The position numbers and the translations under genes are program-made. Shown here piece by piece: positions 1-8,684 of a stretch of DNA of 64,000 bases. The DNA lies in NCBI GenBank assembly GCA_963743575.1, contig CAVUQC010000002.1, positions 62,001 to 126,000 of the forward strand, read 5' to 3'. The notes below the pieces were generated by a model. The model was not told the DNA's origin. It worked only from the letters and a program-made list of their open reading frames with translations, and ran no database searches. This DNA is from DASUPK01 sp963743575. GTDB taxonomy: Bacteria; Actinomycetota; Thermoleophilia; Solirubrobacterales; 70-9. Within the stretch, counting starts at the first letter, position 1, and each line of letters begins with the position of its first letter.

Positions 1-552
1 AGCGTTCCCTCCCGGACGACGATCATCGTGGACGAGGCCTACGTCGAGTACCAGACGACCGATGACCCGGACGCGACGGTCGATCTGCTTGCCAAGCACC
101 CGAACGTCGTCCTGCTTCGCACCTTCAGCAAGACGCACGGACTCGCCGGGATGCGCGTCGGCTACGCGCTCTGCTCGCCTCAGTTCAGGGCGGCGGTGGA
201 CGCGGTTCGCCAGCCCTTCAGCGTCAACGCACTCGCGCAGGCCGCGGCGGCGGAGGCGATCCGCCACCAGGACGATGTCGCTGACCGGGTCGAGAGGAAC
301 CTGATGGAGCGCGTCTTCGTGGAGGACGCCCTGCACGAGCTGGGCTTCACGACCGCCGAGTCTCAGACGAACTTCGCCTGGATCGAGCTGGGCGATCTCG
401 ACGAGGGGGAGGTGGTCGCTGCCCTGGGCAGGGCCGGCGTCGCGGTCAGGCCCGGCACACCGTTGGGCGGCCCCGGCTGCCTGAGGGTCACCTACGGGAC
501 GCGCGCCGAGAACGAGCGCTTCCTCGCCGCGATGCGCGAGATCGCGGGCTGA
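1..552 (+). CDS. hisC: Histidinol-phosphate aminotransferase, C-terminal part (5' end outside window)
   Basis: PLP-dependent aminotransferase that converts imidazole-acetol phosphate and glutamate to L-histidinol phosphate in histidine synthesis; relatives also act on aromatic keto acids. The frame is open from base 1, so the gene is cut by the window edge; about 183 C-terminal residues remain of a usual 350-370. Visible motifs are VDEAYVEY (the Asp/Tyr pair that contacts the cofactor) and FSKTHGLAGMRVGY, whose Lys forms the Schiff base, followed by the family's C-terminal RPG and RVTYGT segments. It lies directly before an aromatic amino acid operon, so a role in tyrosine/phenylalanine transamination is also possible (inference). 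Confidence 0.93.
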   Translation, partial: SVPSRTTIIVDEAYVEYQTTDDPDATVDLLAKHPNVVLLRTFSKTHGLAGMRVGYALCSPQFRAAVDAVRQPFSVNALAQAAAAEAIRHQDDVADRVERNLMERVFVEDALHELGFTTAESQTNFAWIELGDLDEGEVVAALGRAGVAVRPGTPLGGPGCLRVTYGTRAENERFLAAMREIAG

Positions 553-556
553 ATCC

Positions 557-593
557 TTCGACACAGCCTGTGACGTCTGCTTCAATGTCCGCA
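557..593 (+). promoter_or_regulatory. Promoter of the aroF leader transcript
   Basis: A -35-like TTCGAC (557-562) and a -10-like TTCAAT (581-586) are separated by 18 nt. Seven bases after the -10 box comes an ATG (594) that opens a small leader ORF, so transcription would begin at or within a base or two of that ATG. Both boxes are weak matches, but spacing and position agree with other starts in this window. Confidence 0.45.
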
Positions 594-680
594 ATGCAGC
601 ACGGCGCGCACATCGCTTCACCCACGAGCCGCTTCGCGGCTCGCACGCGCGCGTATTTCTACTTTTGGCGATTTACCTAG
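594..680 (+). CDS. Aromatic leader peptide (28 aa) of the aroF-tyrA-aroA operon
   Basis: A 28-codon ORF in the aroF upstream region, too short for usual gene calling. It starts at ATG 594 and its last codons are TAT TTC TAC TTT TGG CGA TTT ACC TAG, giving YFYFWRFT at the C-terminus. Six of the last eight residues are aromatic, the end products of the pathway that the next gene (DAHP synthase) commits carbon to. This is the layout of ribosome-mediated attenuation: scarcity of charged Tyr, Phe or Trp tRNA would stall the ribosome and change folding downstream. Seen directly: the ORF, the codon run and a hairpin within it (626-642). Inferred: the control mechanism. Confidence 0.6.
   Translation: MQHGAHIASPTSRFAARTRAYFYFWRFT
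626..642 (+). promoter_or_regulatory. Hairpin inside the aromatic leader ORF
   Basis: GAGCCGC-TTC-GCGGCTC forms a perfect 7-bp stem with a 3-nt loop. It is followed 14 bases later by a T-rich stretch (656-666) that is also the aromatic codon run. A ribosome translating the leader would melt it; a ribosome stalled on the Tyr/Phe/Trp codons would sit just after it. It could act as a pause hairpin, or as a remnant terminator for hisC. Confidence 0.4.
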
Positions 681-856
681 GCGTCCGGCCCGCGGCTGCC
701 ACTAGCCGCCCAGGACGATCGGCCGCCACAAACACCGCGGCCGCATCAACCACCGCCGGGCGCCGCTCCACTCGATGTGGCGTGCAGGAACGACGCCGCG
801 CGGTGATCCAGACCCCAAGGACGGTCGCCAGACCAGTAGAAAGAAGGAGCTCAGGG
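681..856 (+). promoter_or_regulatory. Structured aroF leader downstream of the leader peptide
   Basis: This 176-nt stretch between the leader-peptide stop and aroF has no gene. It holds several inverted repeats: GCGGCT/AGCCGC (692-709), CGGCCGC/GCGGCCG with a 10-nt loop (720-743), CCAC/GTGG (768-780), and a longer-range CACCGC/GCGGTG pairing across the last of these. No U-run terminator follows any of them, so an attenuator here would have to work by Rho, by occluding the ribosome binding site, or by a terminator I cannot recognise by eye. It ends in an AAGGAG Shine-Dalgarno sequence (844-849). Confidence 0.4.
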
Positions 857-1951
<1,095 letters not shown>

Positions 1952-1954
1952 CCA

Positions 1955-3031
1955 ATGAGGATCGCCGTCCTCGGCGTGGGGCTGATCGGTGGATCGATCG
2001 GGCTCGCCGCACGCGCCAGACTCGACGCCGAGGTTGCCGGGTTCGATCCGAACCGGGAGCTGCTCGATCGGGCGAACGACCTGGGCGCGATCGACTCCGC
2101 GCACGACTCGGTCGCGTCGGCCGTCCAGGGCGCCGAGCTGGTCTTCTGCGCTGCGCCCGTGCTTGCCCTCCCCAGCCTCGCGGCCGAGGCGCTCGACGCC
2201 GCCGGAGAGGATTGCGCCGTGACCGACGTCGGCTCGGTGAAGCGTGACGTGATCGCGGCGCTCGGATCCGATAGCCGTTTCATCGGGGGGCATCCGCTCG
2301 CGGGGGCGGAGACCTCCGGGGTGGAGAGCGCCCGCGCCGACCTCTTCGAGGGCGCGCGCTGGTACCTGACGCCGACCTCCACCACCGGTGGCGTGCTCTA
2401 TGACCGCGTGCAGCGTGCGATCGCGGACCTCGGAGCACGGCCTCAGGCGATCGAGGCGGACACTCACGATCGCCTGATGGCGTCGATCAGCCACCTTCCT
2501 CATGTGATGGCGAACGTTCTGGTGACGCAGGCGGCGACCGCGCTCAGCGAGGAGGCCGAGCACCTGCCCGAGGTGGGGCCGAGCTTCCGGGACGCCACCA
2601 GGGTCGCCGGGGCCAACCCCGCGATCTGGGGGGACATCTTCGCCGGGAACCGGGAGGCCGTCGCGGCTGAGATCGATGCTGCGGTTGCCCGGCTGACCGA
2701 GGCTGCCGATCTGATCCGCTCGGGCGGGCGGGAGGCCGTAACGAAGTGGCACGAGCAGTCCGGCCGCCATCGACGCGAGCTGATCGAGACCGAGATCGCC
2801 GGCGGGCCTCTCCACGAGCTCAGGGTGCTGGTGCCGAACCGCCCGGGGATCGTCGCGGAGATCGCCCTCGAGCTCGGTCGCGCGGGTGTCAACATCGAGG
2901 ACATGGCTCTCTACCCCGCGGCCGACATGACCTCGGGTGCGATCTCGCTCTACGTCGCGGGGGAAGAGGAAACCGAGCGGGCGGAGCGCCTGGTGCGCGA
3001 GCTCGGCCACGACGTCTCGCGGGCGGAATGA
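1955..3031 (+). CDS. tyrA: Prephenate dehydrogenase with C-terminal ACT domain
   Basis: Oxidatively decarboxylates prephenate to 4-hydroxyphenylpyruvate for tyrosine synthesis. The 358-residue protein opens with a Rossmann fold, GVGLIGGSIGLA (residues ~7-18), has the HPLAG substrate-binding motif and SHLPH helix in the catalytic part, and ends in an ACT regulatory domain starting near HELRVLVPNRPGIVAEI (residue ~287). ACT domains of this family bind an amino acid, so tyrosine feedback is likely (inference). The start lies 3 nt after the aroF stop and the stop overlaps the aroA ATG, so the three genes are translationally coupled. Confidence 0.95.
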   Translation: MRIAVLGVGLIGGSIGLAARARLDAEVAGFDPNRELLDRANDLGAIDSAHDSVASAVQGAELVFCAAPVLALPSLAAEALDAAGEDCAVTDVGSVKRDVIAALGSDSRFIGGHPLAGAETSGVESARADLFEGARWYLTPTSTTGGVLYDRVQRAIADLGARPQAIEADTHDRLMASISHLPHVMANVLVTQAATALSEEAEHLPEVGPSFRDATRVAGANPAIWGDIFAGNREAVAAEIDAAVARLTEAADLIRSGGREAVTKWHEQSGRHRRELIETEIAGGPLHELRVLVPNRPGIVAEIALELGRAGVNIEDMALYPAADMTSGAISLYVAGEEETERAERLVRELGHDVSRAE

Positions 3032-4350
3032 CGAGGTTCGATCCCGCGGGGCCCCTGCGTGGCGAGCTGCGGCCGCCACCCGACAAGTCGGTCACCCACC
3101 GCGCCGCGCTGATTGGCGCGATGGCGGACGGCCCGACTCGCGTCACCGGCTATCTCAACTCCGAGGACACCCGGGCGACCCTGCGGGCTGTCGCCGCCGT
3201 CGGCGCCGATGTCCGCGAGGGCGACCCGGATGATCACGGGGGGTTCTTCGTCGAGATCGAGGGAGTCGGCCTGCGGGGCGCGCGTCCGGCCGCGATCGAC
3301 GTCGGCAATGCGGGCACGCTGCTCCGGCTCATGCCCGGATGGCTGGCGGGTCAGCCGGAGGGCGAGTGGACCTTCGACGGCGACGATTCGATCCGGCGGC
3401 GCCCGGTCGACCGAATCGCCGATCCCCTGCGGCTGATGGGCGCCGACGTCGAGTGCCGCGACGGGCGCCTCCCGCCGCTGCGGGTGCGCGGTGCCTCCCT
3501 TCACGGCATCGACTACAAGATGCCGATCGCGAGCGCCCAGGTGAAGTCCTGCCTGCTGCTGGCTGGGCTGCTGGCGGAAGGCGAGACGTCCATCCACGAG
3601 CCGATCGGGACCAGGGACCACACAGAGCGGATGCTGGCCGCGATGGGCGCGTCCATCCGCCGCGAGGGCGATGCACTGGTCATCTCCCCATCCGAGCGAC
3701 TCGAGGCGGGCGATGTTCCGGTCCCCGGCGATTTCTCCTCAGCCGCCTTCTTTGTGGCCGGCGCGCTGCTGGTCCCGGGGAGCGAGGTCGCGTTGCGCGA
3801 GGTCGGCATCAACCGCAACCGGATCGGGCTGCTCTCGATCCTCTCCCGAATGGGAGTTGAGATGGGGGGCCCTCACGAGGAGGGACGGGCGATGACGGTC
3901 GATGAGATCCGCGAGCCGGGCCCGGAGCCGATCGCGACCCTGCACGTGCGGGACGCGTCGCTTCATGGGGCCGAGATCACGGCGGACGACGTCCCGGCGG
4001 CGATCGACGAGCTTCCCCTCCTCGCCCTGCTCGCCTGCTTCGCGAAGGGGGAGACGGTCGTCGGGGGGGCCCAGGAGCTGCGCGCGAAGGAGTCCGACCG
4101 GATCAGCGGCGTGGTTGAGGGGCTTTCCGGACTCGGCGCCGACATCGAGGGCCGCCCGGACGGGTTCGCCGTCCGTGGCAGCGACAGCCTGCGGGGTGGC
4201 ACGATCGACGCCCGGGGCGACCACCGCCTCGCGATGGTCGGTGCGATCGCGGGGCTGGCGTCCCAGGAGGGTGTCGAGGTGGACGGCTTCGAGGCCGTCG
4301 CGGTCAGCTACCCCCGTTTCGAGCGCGACCTGAGGGCGCTACTAGCCTGA
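3028..4350 (+). CDS. aroA: 3-phosphoshikimate 1-carboxyvinyltransferase (EPSP synthase)
   Basis: Transfers enolpyruvyl from PEP to shikimate 3-phosphate, the sixth shikimate step. The 440-residue product has the PEP/S3P site DKSVTHRA near the N-terminus, VGNAGTLLRLM, SAQVKSCLLLAGL, LRAKESDRISGV and the late GDHRLAMVGAI motif. The N-terminal sequence is PPPDKS where many enzymes have PGDKS; the key Lys and Ser remain. ATG 3028 was chosen because it forms an ATGA overlap with the tyrA stop; longer open frame upstream lies inside tyrA. The 3' end overlaps the convergent cupin gene by 9 nt. Confidence 0.96.
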   Translation: MTRFDPAGPLRGELRPPPDKSVTHRAALIGAMADGPTRVTGYLNSEDTRATLRAVAAVGADVREGDPDDHGGFFVEIEGVGLRGARPAAIDVGNAGTLLRLMPGWLAGQPEGEWTFDGDDSIRRRPVDRIADPLRLMGADVECRDGRLPPLRVRGASLHGIDYKMPIASAQVKSCLLLAGLLAEGETSIHEPIGTRDHTERMLAAMGASIRREGDALVISPSERLEAGDVPVPGDFSSAAFFVAGALLVPGSEVALREVGINRNRIGLLSILSRMGVEMGGPHEEGRAMTVDEIREPGPEPIATLHVRDASLHGAEITADDVPAAIDELPLLALLACFAKGETVVGGAQELRAKESDRISGVVEGLSGLGADIEGRPDGFAVRGSDSLRGGTIDARGDHRLAMVGAIAGLASQEGVEVDGFEAVAVSYPRFERDLRALLA

Positions 4351-4680
4351 GGGCTGGGACGGGTGCCCGTCGCCCGGCCAGGGGGAGAGCACGAGCAGGA
4401 TCCGCGAGTCCTCAACGGCCAGCACCTCGTGGCGCTCCTTGGGATCGAAGATCGCCAGCAGGCCAGGTCCACCCGCAGCTGAGTCGCCGTCGGGAGTGTC
4501 GAGCACGATATTCCCCTCGATGACGAGCAGCCACGCCCGCTCGTGGACCTGGTGCTCCTGCAGCTGCTCGCCCTTCGGCAGGTTGATGACGATCGCGCGT
4601 CCCTCGGACTCGGAATCGAGCACCTGGGGCAGGCGCGGCTCCACCTGCATCTCGCTGAGGTTCCAACTCTCCATCGGCAC
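4342..4680 (-). CDS. Small single-domain cupin protein
   Basis: A 112-residue protein of the cupin_2 type: a beta-barrel with LPKGEQLQEHQVHERAWLLV followed by EGNIVLDTPDG and, in the second half, FDPKERHEVLA. The first motif keeps one His and a Glu (EHQVHER) and the second keeps one His (RHEV), so a metal site is plausible but incomplete compared with canonical G(X)5HXH(X)3-4E(X)6G. Family members include sugar-binding and oxidative enzymes; the substrate cannot be told. It stands alone on the minus strand between aroA and cmk. Confidence 0.75.
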   Translation of the reverse strand: MPMESWNLSEMQVEPRLPQVLDSESEGRAIVINLPKGEQLQEHQVHERAWLLVIEGNIVLDTPDGDSAAGGPGLLAIFDPKERHEVLAVEDSRILLVLSPWPGDGHPSQPSG

Positions 4681-4717
4681 GCGCCACTCTATATCCAGCC
4701 TCGAAACAGGGAAACCC

Positions 4718-4723
4718 TAGGCT
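4718..4723 (+). promoter_or_regulatory. -10 box (TAGGCT) of cmk
   Basis: TAGGCT ends 6 nt before ATG 4730, with no Shine-Dalgarno sequence between. The transcript would start at the ATG (leaderless) and cover cmk-der. Confidence 0.55.
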
Positions 4724-4729
4724 GCGGGC

Positions 4730-5368
4730 ATGGTGATCGCGATCGACGGCCCCGCCGGGGCCGGCAAGTCAACCGTGGCCAGAGGCGTGGCCAGGGATCT
4801 CGGCTTCACCTACCTCGACTCCGGGGCGATGTACCGCTGCGTGGCGCTGGGCGCGCTCGACCGGCACCTGGACCTCGATGACGGGGAGGCGCTGGGGGAG
4901 ATGGCCTGGGGCCTGGCGATCGGATTCGACGGCGACACCGTCCTGCTCGACGGCAAGGCGGCCGAGGGGCGGATCCGGACGCCCGCGGTGACGGTCGCCT
5001 CCTCGAAGGTGTCGGTGCACCCGCAGGTGCGCCAGGCGATGGTGAAGCGACAGCGCGAGCTGATCGCGGCCGGCAACTACGTGGCCGAGGGCCGGGACAT
5101 CGGCACGGTGGTCAGCCCGGACTCGCCGCTGAAGGTATTCCTGACCGCGAGCGAGGAGGAGCGCGCGCGGCGGCGGGCGGCCGAGACGGGTACGTCCGTC
5201 GACGAGGTCCGCGAGGCGATCGAGGACCGGGACCGCCGCGATCGCGGCCGCGAGCACGGCGCGCTGCGTGCCGCCGATGACTCCGTCGAGCTCGACACCA
5301 CCGACCTGAGCCCGGATGAGGTCGTCGAGCGGATCGCCGCTCTCGCCCGGGAGCGGGGGATCGCCTGA
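4730..5368 (+). CDS. cmk: Cytidylate kinase
   Basis: Phosphorylates CMP and dCMP with ATP. The 212-residue protein begins with the P-loop IDGPAGAGKST, then FTYLDSGAMYR (CMP-binding), and later VAEGRDIGTVVSPDSPLKVF and the lid region ARRRAAETG, as in bacterial Cmk. It overlaps der by 1 nt (TGATG). The cmk-der pair is a common actinobacterial arrangement, usually near aroA as here. Confidence 0.95.
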   Translation: MVIAIDGPAGAGKSTVARGVARDLGFTYLDSGAMYRCVALGALDRHLDLDDGEALGEMAWGLAIGFDGDTVLLDGKAAEGRIRTPAVTVASSKVSVHPQVRQAMVKRQRELIAAGNYVAEGRDIGTVVSPDSPLKVFLTASEEERARRRAAETGTSVDEVREAIEDRDRRDRGREHGALRAADDSVELDTTDLSPDEVVERIAALARERGIA

Positions 5369-6744
5369 TGGAAGCCGGGCCTCCCGCCCAGATGCTCCGA
5401 GGCCGGCCCGCCGTGGCGGTGGTCGGCTTCCCGAATGCGGGCAAGAGCACGCTGGTCAACCGCCTCGCCGGTGGCCGCGAGGCGGTAACCGATGCTGAGC
5501 CCGGCGTCACCCGAGACCGCAGAGCCCTTCCCTGCGAGTGGAACGGCCTCACCTTCGACCTGATCGACACGGGAGGGGTGGACCTGGCGGATTCGGCTGA
5601 GCTCGCTCGCTCCGTCCAGGCCCAGGCGAAGGTGGCGATCGAGGACGCGGATGTCGTCCTGCTCGTGGCGGACGCTCGCGCCGGGCTGGGCCCGGGGGAC
5701 GCGGAGCTCGCCGACCTCCTTCGCCGCTCTGGGCGCCCGGCGGTGGTCGCGGCGAACAAGATCGACCGTCCAGAGGACGATGCGCTCGGTGCCGAGCTCA
5801 ACTCCCTCGGCCTGGGCGAGCCACTCCCGGTGTCCGCCTCCCACGGGCTCGGCACGGGCGACCTTCTGGACCGGCTGGTCGAGGAGCTTCGCCGGCACGC
5901 CGTGGTGGACGCTCCCGACGATGACGAGCAACCGCCCCGCATCACGATCCTCGGCCGTCCGAATGTCGGCAAGTCCTCGCTGCTCAATTCGCTGCTCGGC
6001 TCCGATCGCGTGATCGTCAGCGAGGCGGCCGGGACGACCCGTGACCCAGTCGATACCGAGGCCGAGGTGGCCGGGAAGCGCGTCATCCTGGTCGACACCG
6101 CCGGCCTGCGGCGCAGGGCCAAGGTGGCGGGAACCGTCGACTACTACGCCCAGCTGCGCTCCGAGCGGGCGGCGGATCGCGCGGACGCCGCGATCGTGGT
6201 TTGCGACGCGACGGAGGGCGTGACCTCGGAGGACCTGCGCGTCGCCGAGCTGGCGATGCGCTCCGGCTGCGCGACCGTGCTCGCGCTCAACAAGTGGGAC
6301 GCCTCCCGCACGGACATCGACGACGCTCGCGCCCGAGTCACCCAGAAGAACCGTCTGCGCCCACCCGTGCTGACCTGCTCGGCGGTCACGGGGCGCGGGG
6401 TGGGGGCGGTGCTGCGCCAGGCGATCGTGTTGGCCGAGCGCTCGGCTGACCGGATCTCGACGCCGGAGCTCAACAAGTTCATCGCGACCGTGGTGGGGGA
6501 CCGGCCGCCGCCACAGCGCCACGGGCGCCGGCTTCGGCTCTACTACGGAGCCCAGGTCGGCAGACGGCCGCCCCGCTTCGCGATCCAGGTGAACGACCGC
6601 CGGCTGATCACACGCGACTGGGCCTTCCATCTGGAGAACCGGCTGCGCGACGCCTATTCCCTCCAGGGTGTCCCGCTGGTGATCGACTACGTGCCCAAGA
6701 AGGGGAGGCGGAACCGGAGCGCGGAGCGGGCGGGCCGGGTATAA
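5368..6744 (+). CDS. der: Ribosome-assembly GTPase Der (EngA)
   Basis: Double GTPase needed for maturation of the 50S subunit. The 458-residue protein has two tandem G domains: G1 motifs GFPNAGKST (residue ~19) and GRPNVGKSS (residue ~195), with DTGG and DTAG G3 motifs and NKID and NKWD G4 motifs, then a C-terminal KH-like domain from about residue 370 with IDYVPKKGRRNRS at its end. Start ATG 5368 shares its A with the cmk stop. Its own TAA stop lies within the predicted -10 box of the next gene. Confidence 0.96.
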   Translation: MEAGPPAQMLRGRPAVAVVGFPNAGKSTLVNRLAGGREAVTDAEPGVTRDRRALPCEWNGLTFDLIDTGGVDLADSAELARSVQAQAKVAIEDADVVLLVADARAGLGPGDAELADLLRRSGRPAVVAANKIDRPEDDALGAELNSLGLGEPLPVSASHGLGTGDLLDRLVEELRRHAVVDAPDDDEQPPRITILGRPNVGKSSLLNSLLGSDRVIVSEAAGTTRDPVDTEAEVAGKRVILVDTAGLRRRAKVAGTVDYYAQLRSERAADRADAAIVVCDATEGVTSEDLRVAELAMRSGCATVLALNKWDASRTDIDDARARVTQKNRLRPPVLTCSAVTGRGVGAVLRQAIVLAERSADRISTPELNKFIATVVGDRPPPQRHGRRLRLYYGAQVGRRPPRFAIQVNDRRLITRDWAFHLENRLRDAYSLQGVPLVIDYVPKKGRRNRSAERAGRV

Positions 6745-6745
6745 C
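6740..6745 (+). promoter_or_regulatory. -10 box (TATAAC) of the DUF3352 gene
   Basis: TATAAC overlaps the der stop codon and ends 9 nt before GTG 6755. A register-shifted reading (TAACCG) would leave 7 nt. Confidence 0.35.
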
Positions 6746-6754
6746 CGGCGGTTC

Positions 6755-8674
6755 GTGAGCGACCCTGAGATCGGGGACTCCGAGGGCAAGAAGGCGCTCG
6801 GAGAGACCGGCGACAAGAGCACGGAGGGGAAGGAGCACAGGCCCGCGCGCTTTCGACGCCGTGTCAGCCTCCCCCGGCCGAGCATGGCCAGGCCCACCCT
6901 CTCGAGGCCGAAGGTCCCGAAGGGGTCTGGTGACCTCTGGTTCCGGTTCGTCACCCGGTTGCGGGCGGTCGCCTACTGGCTCAGGGAGAAGGCGCAGGTC
7001 GCGTGGCGTTGGATCAAGCAGGCGGCGGGCGCGGTGGCCGATTGGTGGTCTCGGAGCTCCCGAGGGACCCGGATCCGGATCTTCGCCGTTGCCGGCGTCG
7101 TCGTCCTCTATCTGATCATCAAGTTCCTCCCGGTTCCCGGAGTTCCCTGCGAGATCTCTGCGGCGAAGGAGTGTGCGCCCTCCAACGACACGATCGCCTA
7201 TGTGCCGAGGGACGCCCTGCTCTACGCGCACCTGACGGTGAACAGCTCGAGCCATCAGTGGGAGCTGGCTCAGGATCTTCATGACCAGCTCCCCAACTTC
7301 GTTGCCCTGCTGCAGAGCGACACCAGCTCTCTCGCCACGCCCGGCGGCCGGCCGGTGGACCTGGGGCACGAGGTGTTGCCGTGGGCCAAGGACGACCTCG
7401 CCCTGCTCGGTGTGCCGGGGCCGAAGAAGGCGACGGACGAGGCCTACATCGTCGGAGTGGGTGACAACGGCAAGGCAAGCGCGTTCCTCAACAGCCTGTC
7501 GCCCGGGGGCACCGGTACGCCGTCCAGGGTCGGCGACGCTTCGCTCACCGTCTACCGAAACGGCTTCGCCACAGCCCGCTCGGGCGACCAGGCCCTGTTC
7601 GGCAACGCCGTCGCGGTGCGGGCCGCCCTCGCCTCGAAGGCCGGGCAGGCCCCGCGGCTGGATGGGTCCGACCAGGACGCCGCCCGATCGGAGCTTCCGG
7701 ATGTACGGCTCGGCGAGCTCTATCTCTCGCAGGCCGGCATCGGGCGGATGCTCGCGGGGCGTCCCGGCAGCGCCTCCCAGCTCGGCACCTTCGTCGACTA
7801 CGGGGCCACGACCGGGATGGCAGCCTCGCTGCGGGCCCGAGACGACGGCGTGGAGGTGAACCTGGTCAGCGACCTCGATCCCAAGCTCGAGCAGCGAAGC
7901 GCCACTGTGTTCGCGAGCCTCCCTCGGTTCGAGCCGAGCCTGGCCGACGAGGCCGGGTCGAACGCCCTCGGCTACATCGGGGTCGGCGACCTCGGCCCGG
8001 CGGTGGCCAAGGCGCTGGAGGCGGGCGGTCCCGGGGCGGAGGGCCTGGCCGGGTCGCTCCGGGCCCTGGGGCAGACGCTGCGGCAGCAGGCCGGAGTCGA
8101 TCCATTTCGGGACCTGCTTCCGGCGCTGGGGGGCCAGGCGGCGCTGGTCGCCGAGCCGACGGGCACCGTTCCCTACGCGAGCCTGATCGTGGACGGCGTG
8201 GACGAGAAGAAGGCGGGGGATGCGCTCGCCTCCCTGCAGCAGCCGATCCTGAAGGCCGCGGCCGCCGGGGGCCGGCAGCAGGTGCCCTCGTTCCAGTCGA
8301 AGGAGATCGACGGGGTGGTCGTCCATTCGCTGCAGGTCTCGCCGGCGGTCGACCTCTCCTACGCGATCTTCGACGACAAGCTGGTGATCTCGACGCAGCC
8401 CCAGGGCATCGCACAGGTGCGATCCGGTGGTGACGACCTGAGGGGGACGGACGCGTACCGGGCGGCGACGGACCAGCTCCCGGACAGTGTGTCGGCGCTA
8501 GTCTTCCTCAACCTCGATGAGGTGTTGGGGTTGGCCCAGCGGGCCGGCCTGGCAGAGGATCCACTGTATGCCTCGCTCAGCGAAGACATCTCGCACATTC
8601 AATCTCTCGGCCTCGCCGTGAGAGGGAGCAACGAGCAGCTTCGCTCCGAGCTCTTTCTGGCCATCCACCACTGA
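6755..8674 (+). CDS. DUF3352-family membrane-anchored extracellular protein
   Basis: A 639-residue protein of unknown function. It has a long charged cytoplasmic N-terminus (residues 1-~105, rich in Lys, Arg, Glu and Pro), one membrane helix (about 108-128, IFAVAGVVVLYLIIKFLPV) and a large outside domain. DTIAYVPRDALLYAHLTV just after the membrane segment is typical of DUF3352. There are few cysteines and no recognisable catalytic motif. GTG 6755 is taken as start because a -10-like box lies just before it. metK follows after 10 nt, so they may be cotranscribed. Confidence 0.75.
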   Translation: MSDPEIGDSEGKKALGETGDKSTEGKEHRPARFRRRVSLPRPSMARPTLSRPKVPKGSGDLWFRFVTRLRAVAYWLREKAQVAWRWIKQAAGAVADWWSRSSRGTRIRIFAVAGVVVLYLIIKFLPVPGVPCEISAAKECAPSNDTIAYVPRDALLYAHLTVNSSSHQWELAQDLHDQLPNFVALLQSDTSSLATPGGRPVDLGHEVLPWAKDDLALLGVPGPKKATDEAYIVGVGDNGKASAFLNSLSPGGTGTPSRVGDASLTVYRNGFATARSGDQALFGNAVAVRAALASKAGQAPRLDGSDQDAARSELPDVRLGELYLSQAGIGRMLAGRPGSASQLGTFVDYGATTGMAASLRARDDGVEVNLVSDLDPKLEQRSATVFASLPRFEPSLADEAGSNALGYIGVGDLGPAVAKALEAGGPGAEGLAGSLRALGQTLRQQAGVDPFRDLLPALGGQAALVAEPTGTVPYASLIVDGVDEKKAGDALASLQQPILKAAAAGGRQQVPSFQSKEIDGVVVHSLQVSPAVDLSYAIFDDKLVISTQPQGIAQVRSGGDDLRGTDAYRAATDQLPDSVSALVFLNLDEVLGLAQRAGLAEDPLYASLSEDISHIQSLGLAVRGSNEQLRSELFLAIHH

Positions 8675-8684
8675 GATAAGGACC

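Noticed and set aside
590..720. A further copy of the 98-bp repeat before aroF
   Set aside because: GC-rich inverted repeats and CGCTTCGCGGCTCG look similar at first, but the core GCATAAGTCGCTACGGGC is absent and the alignment fails.
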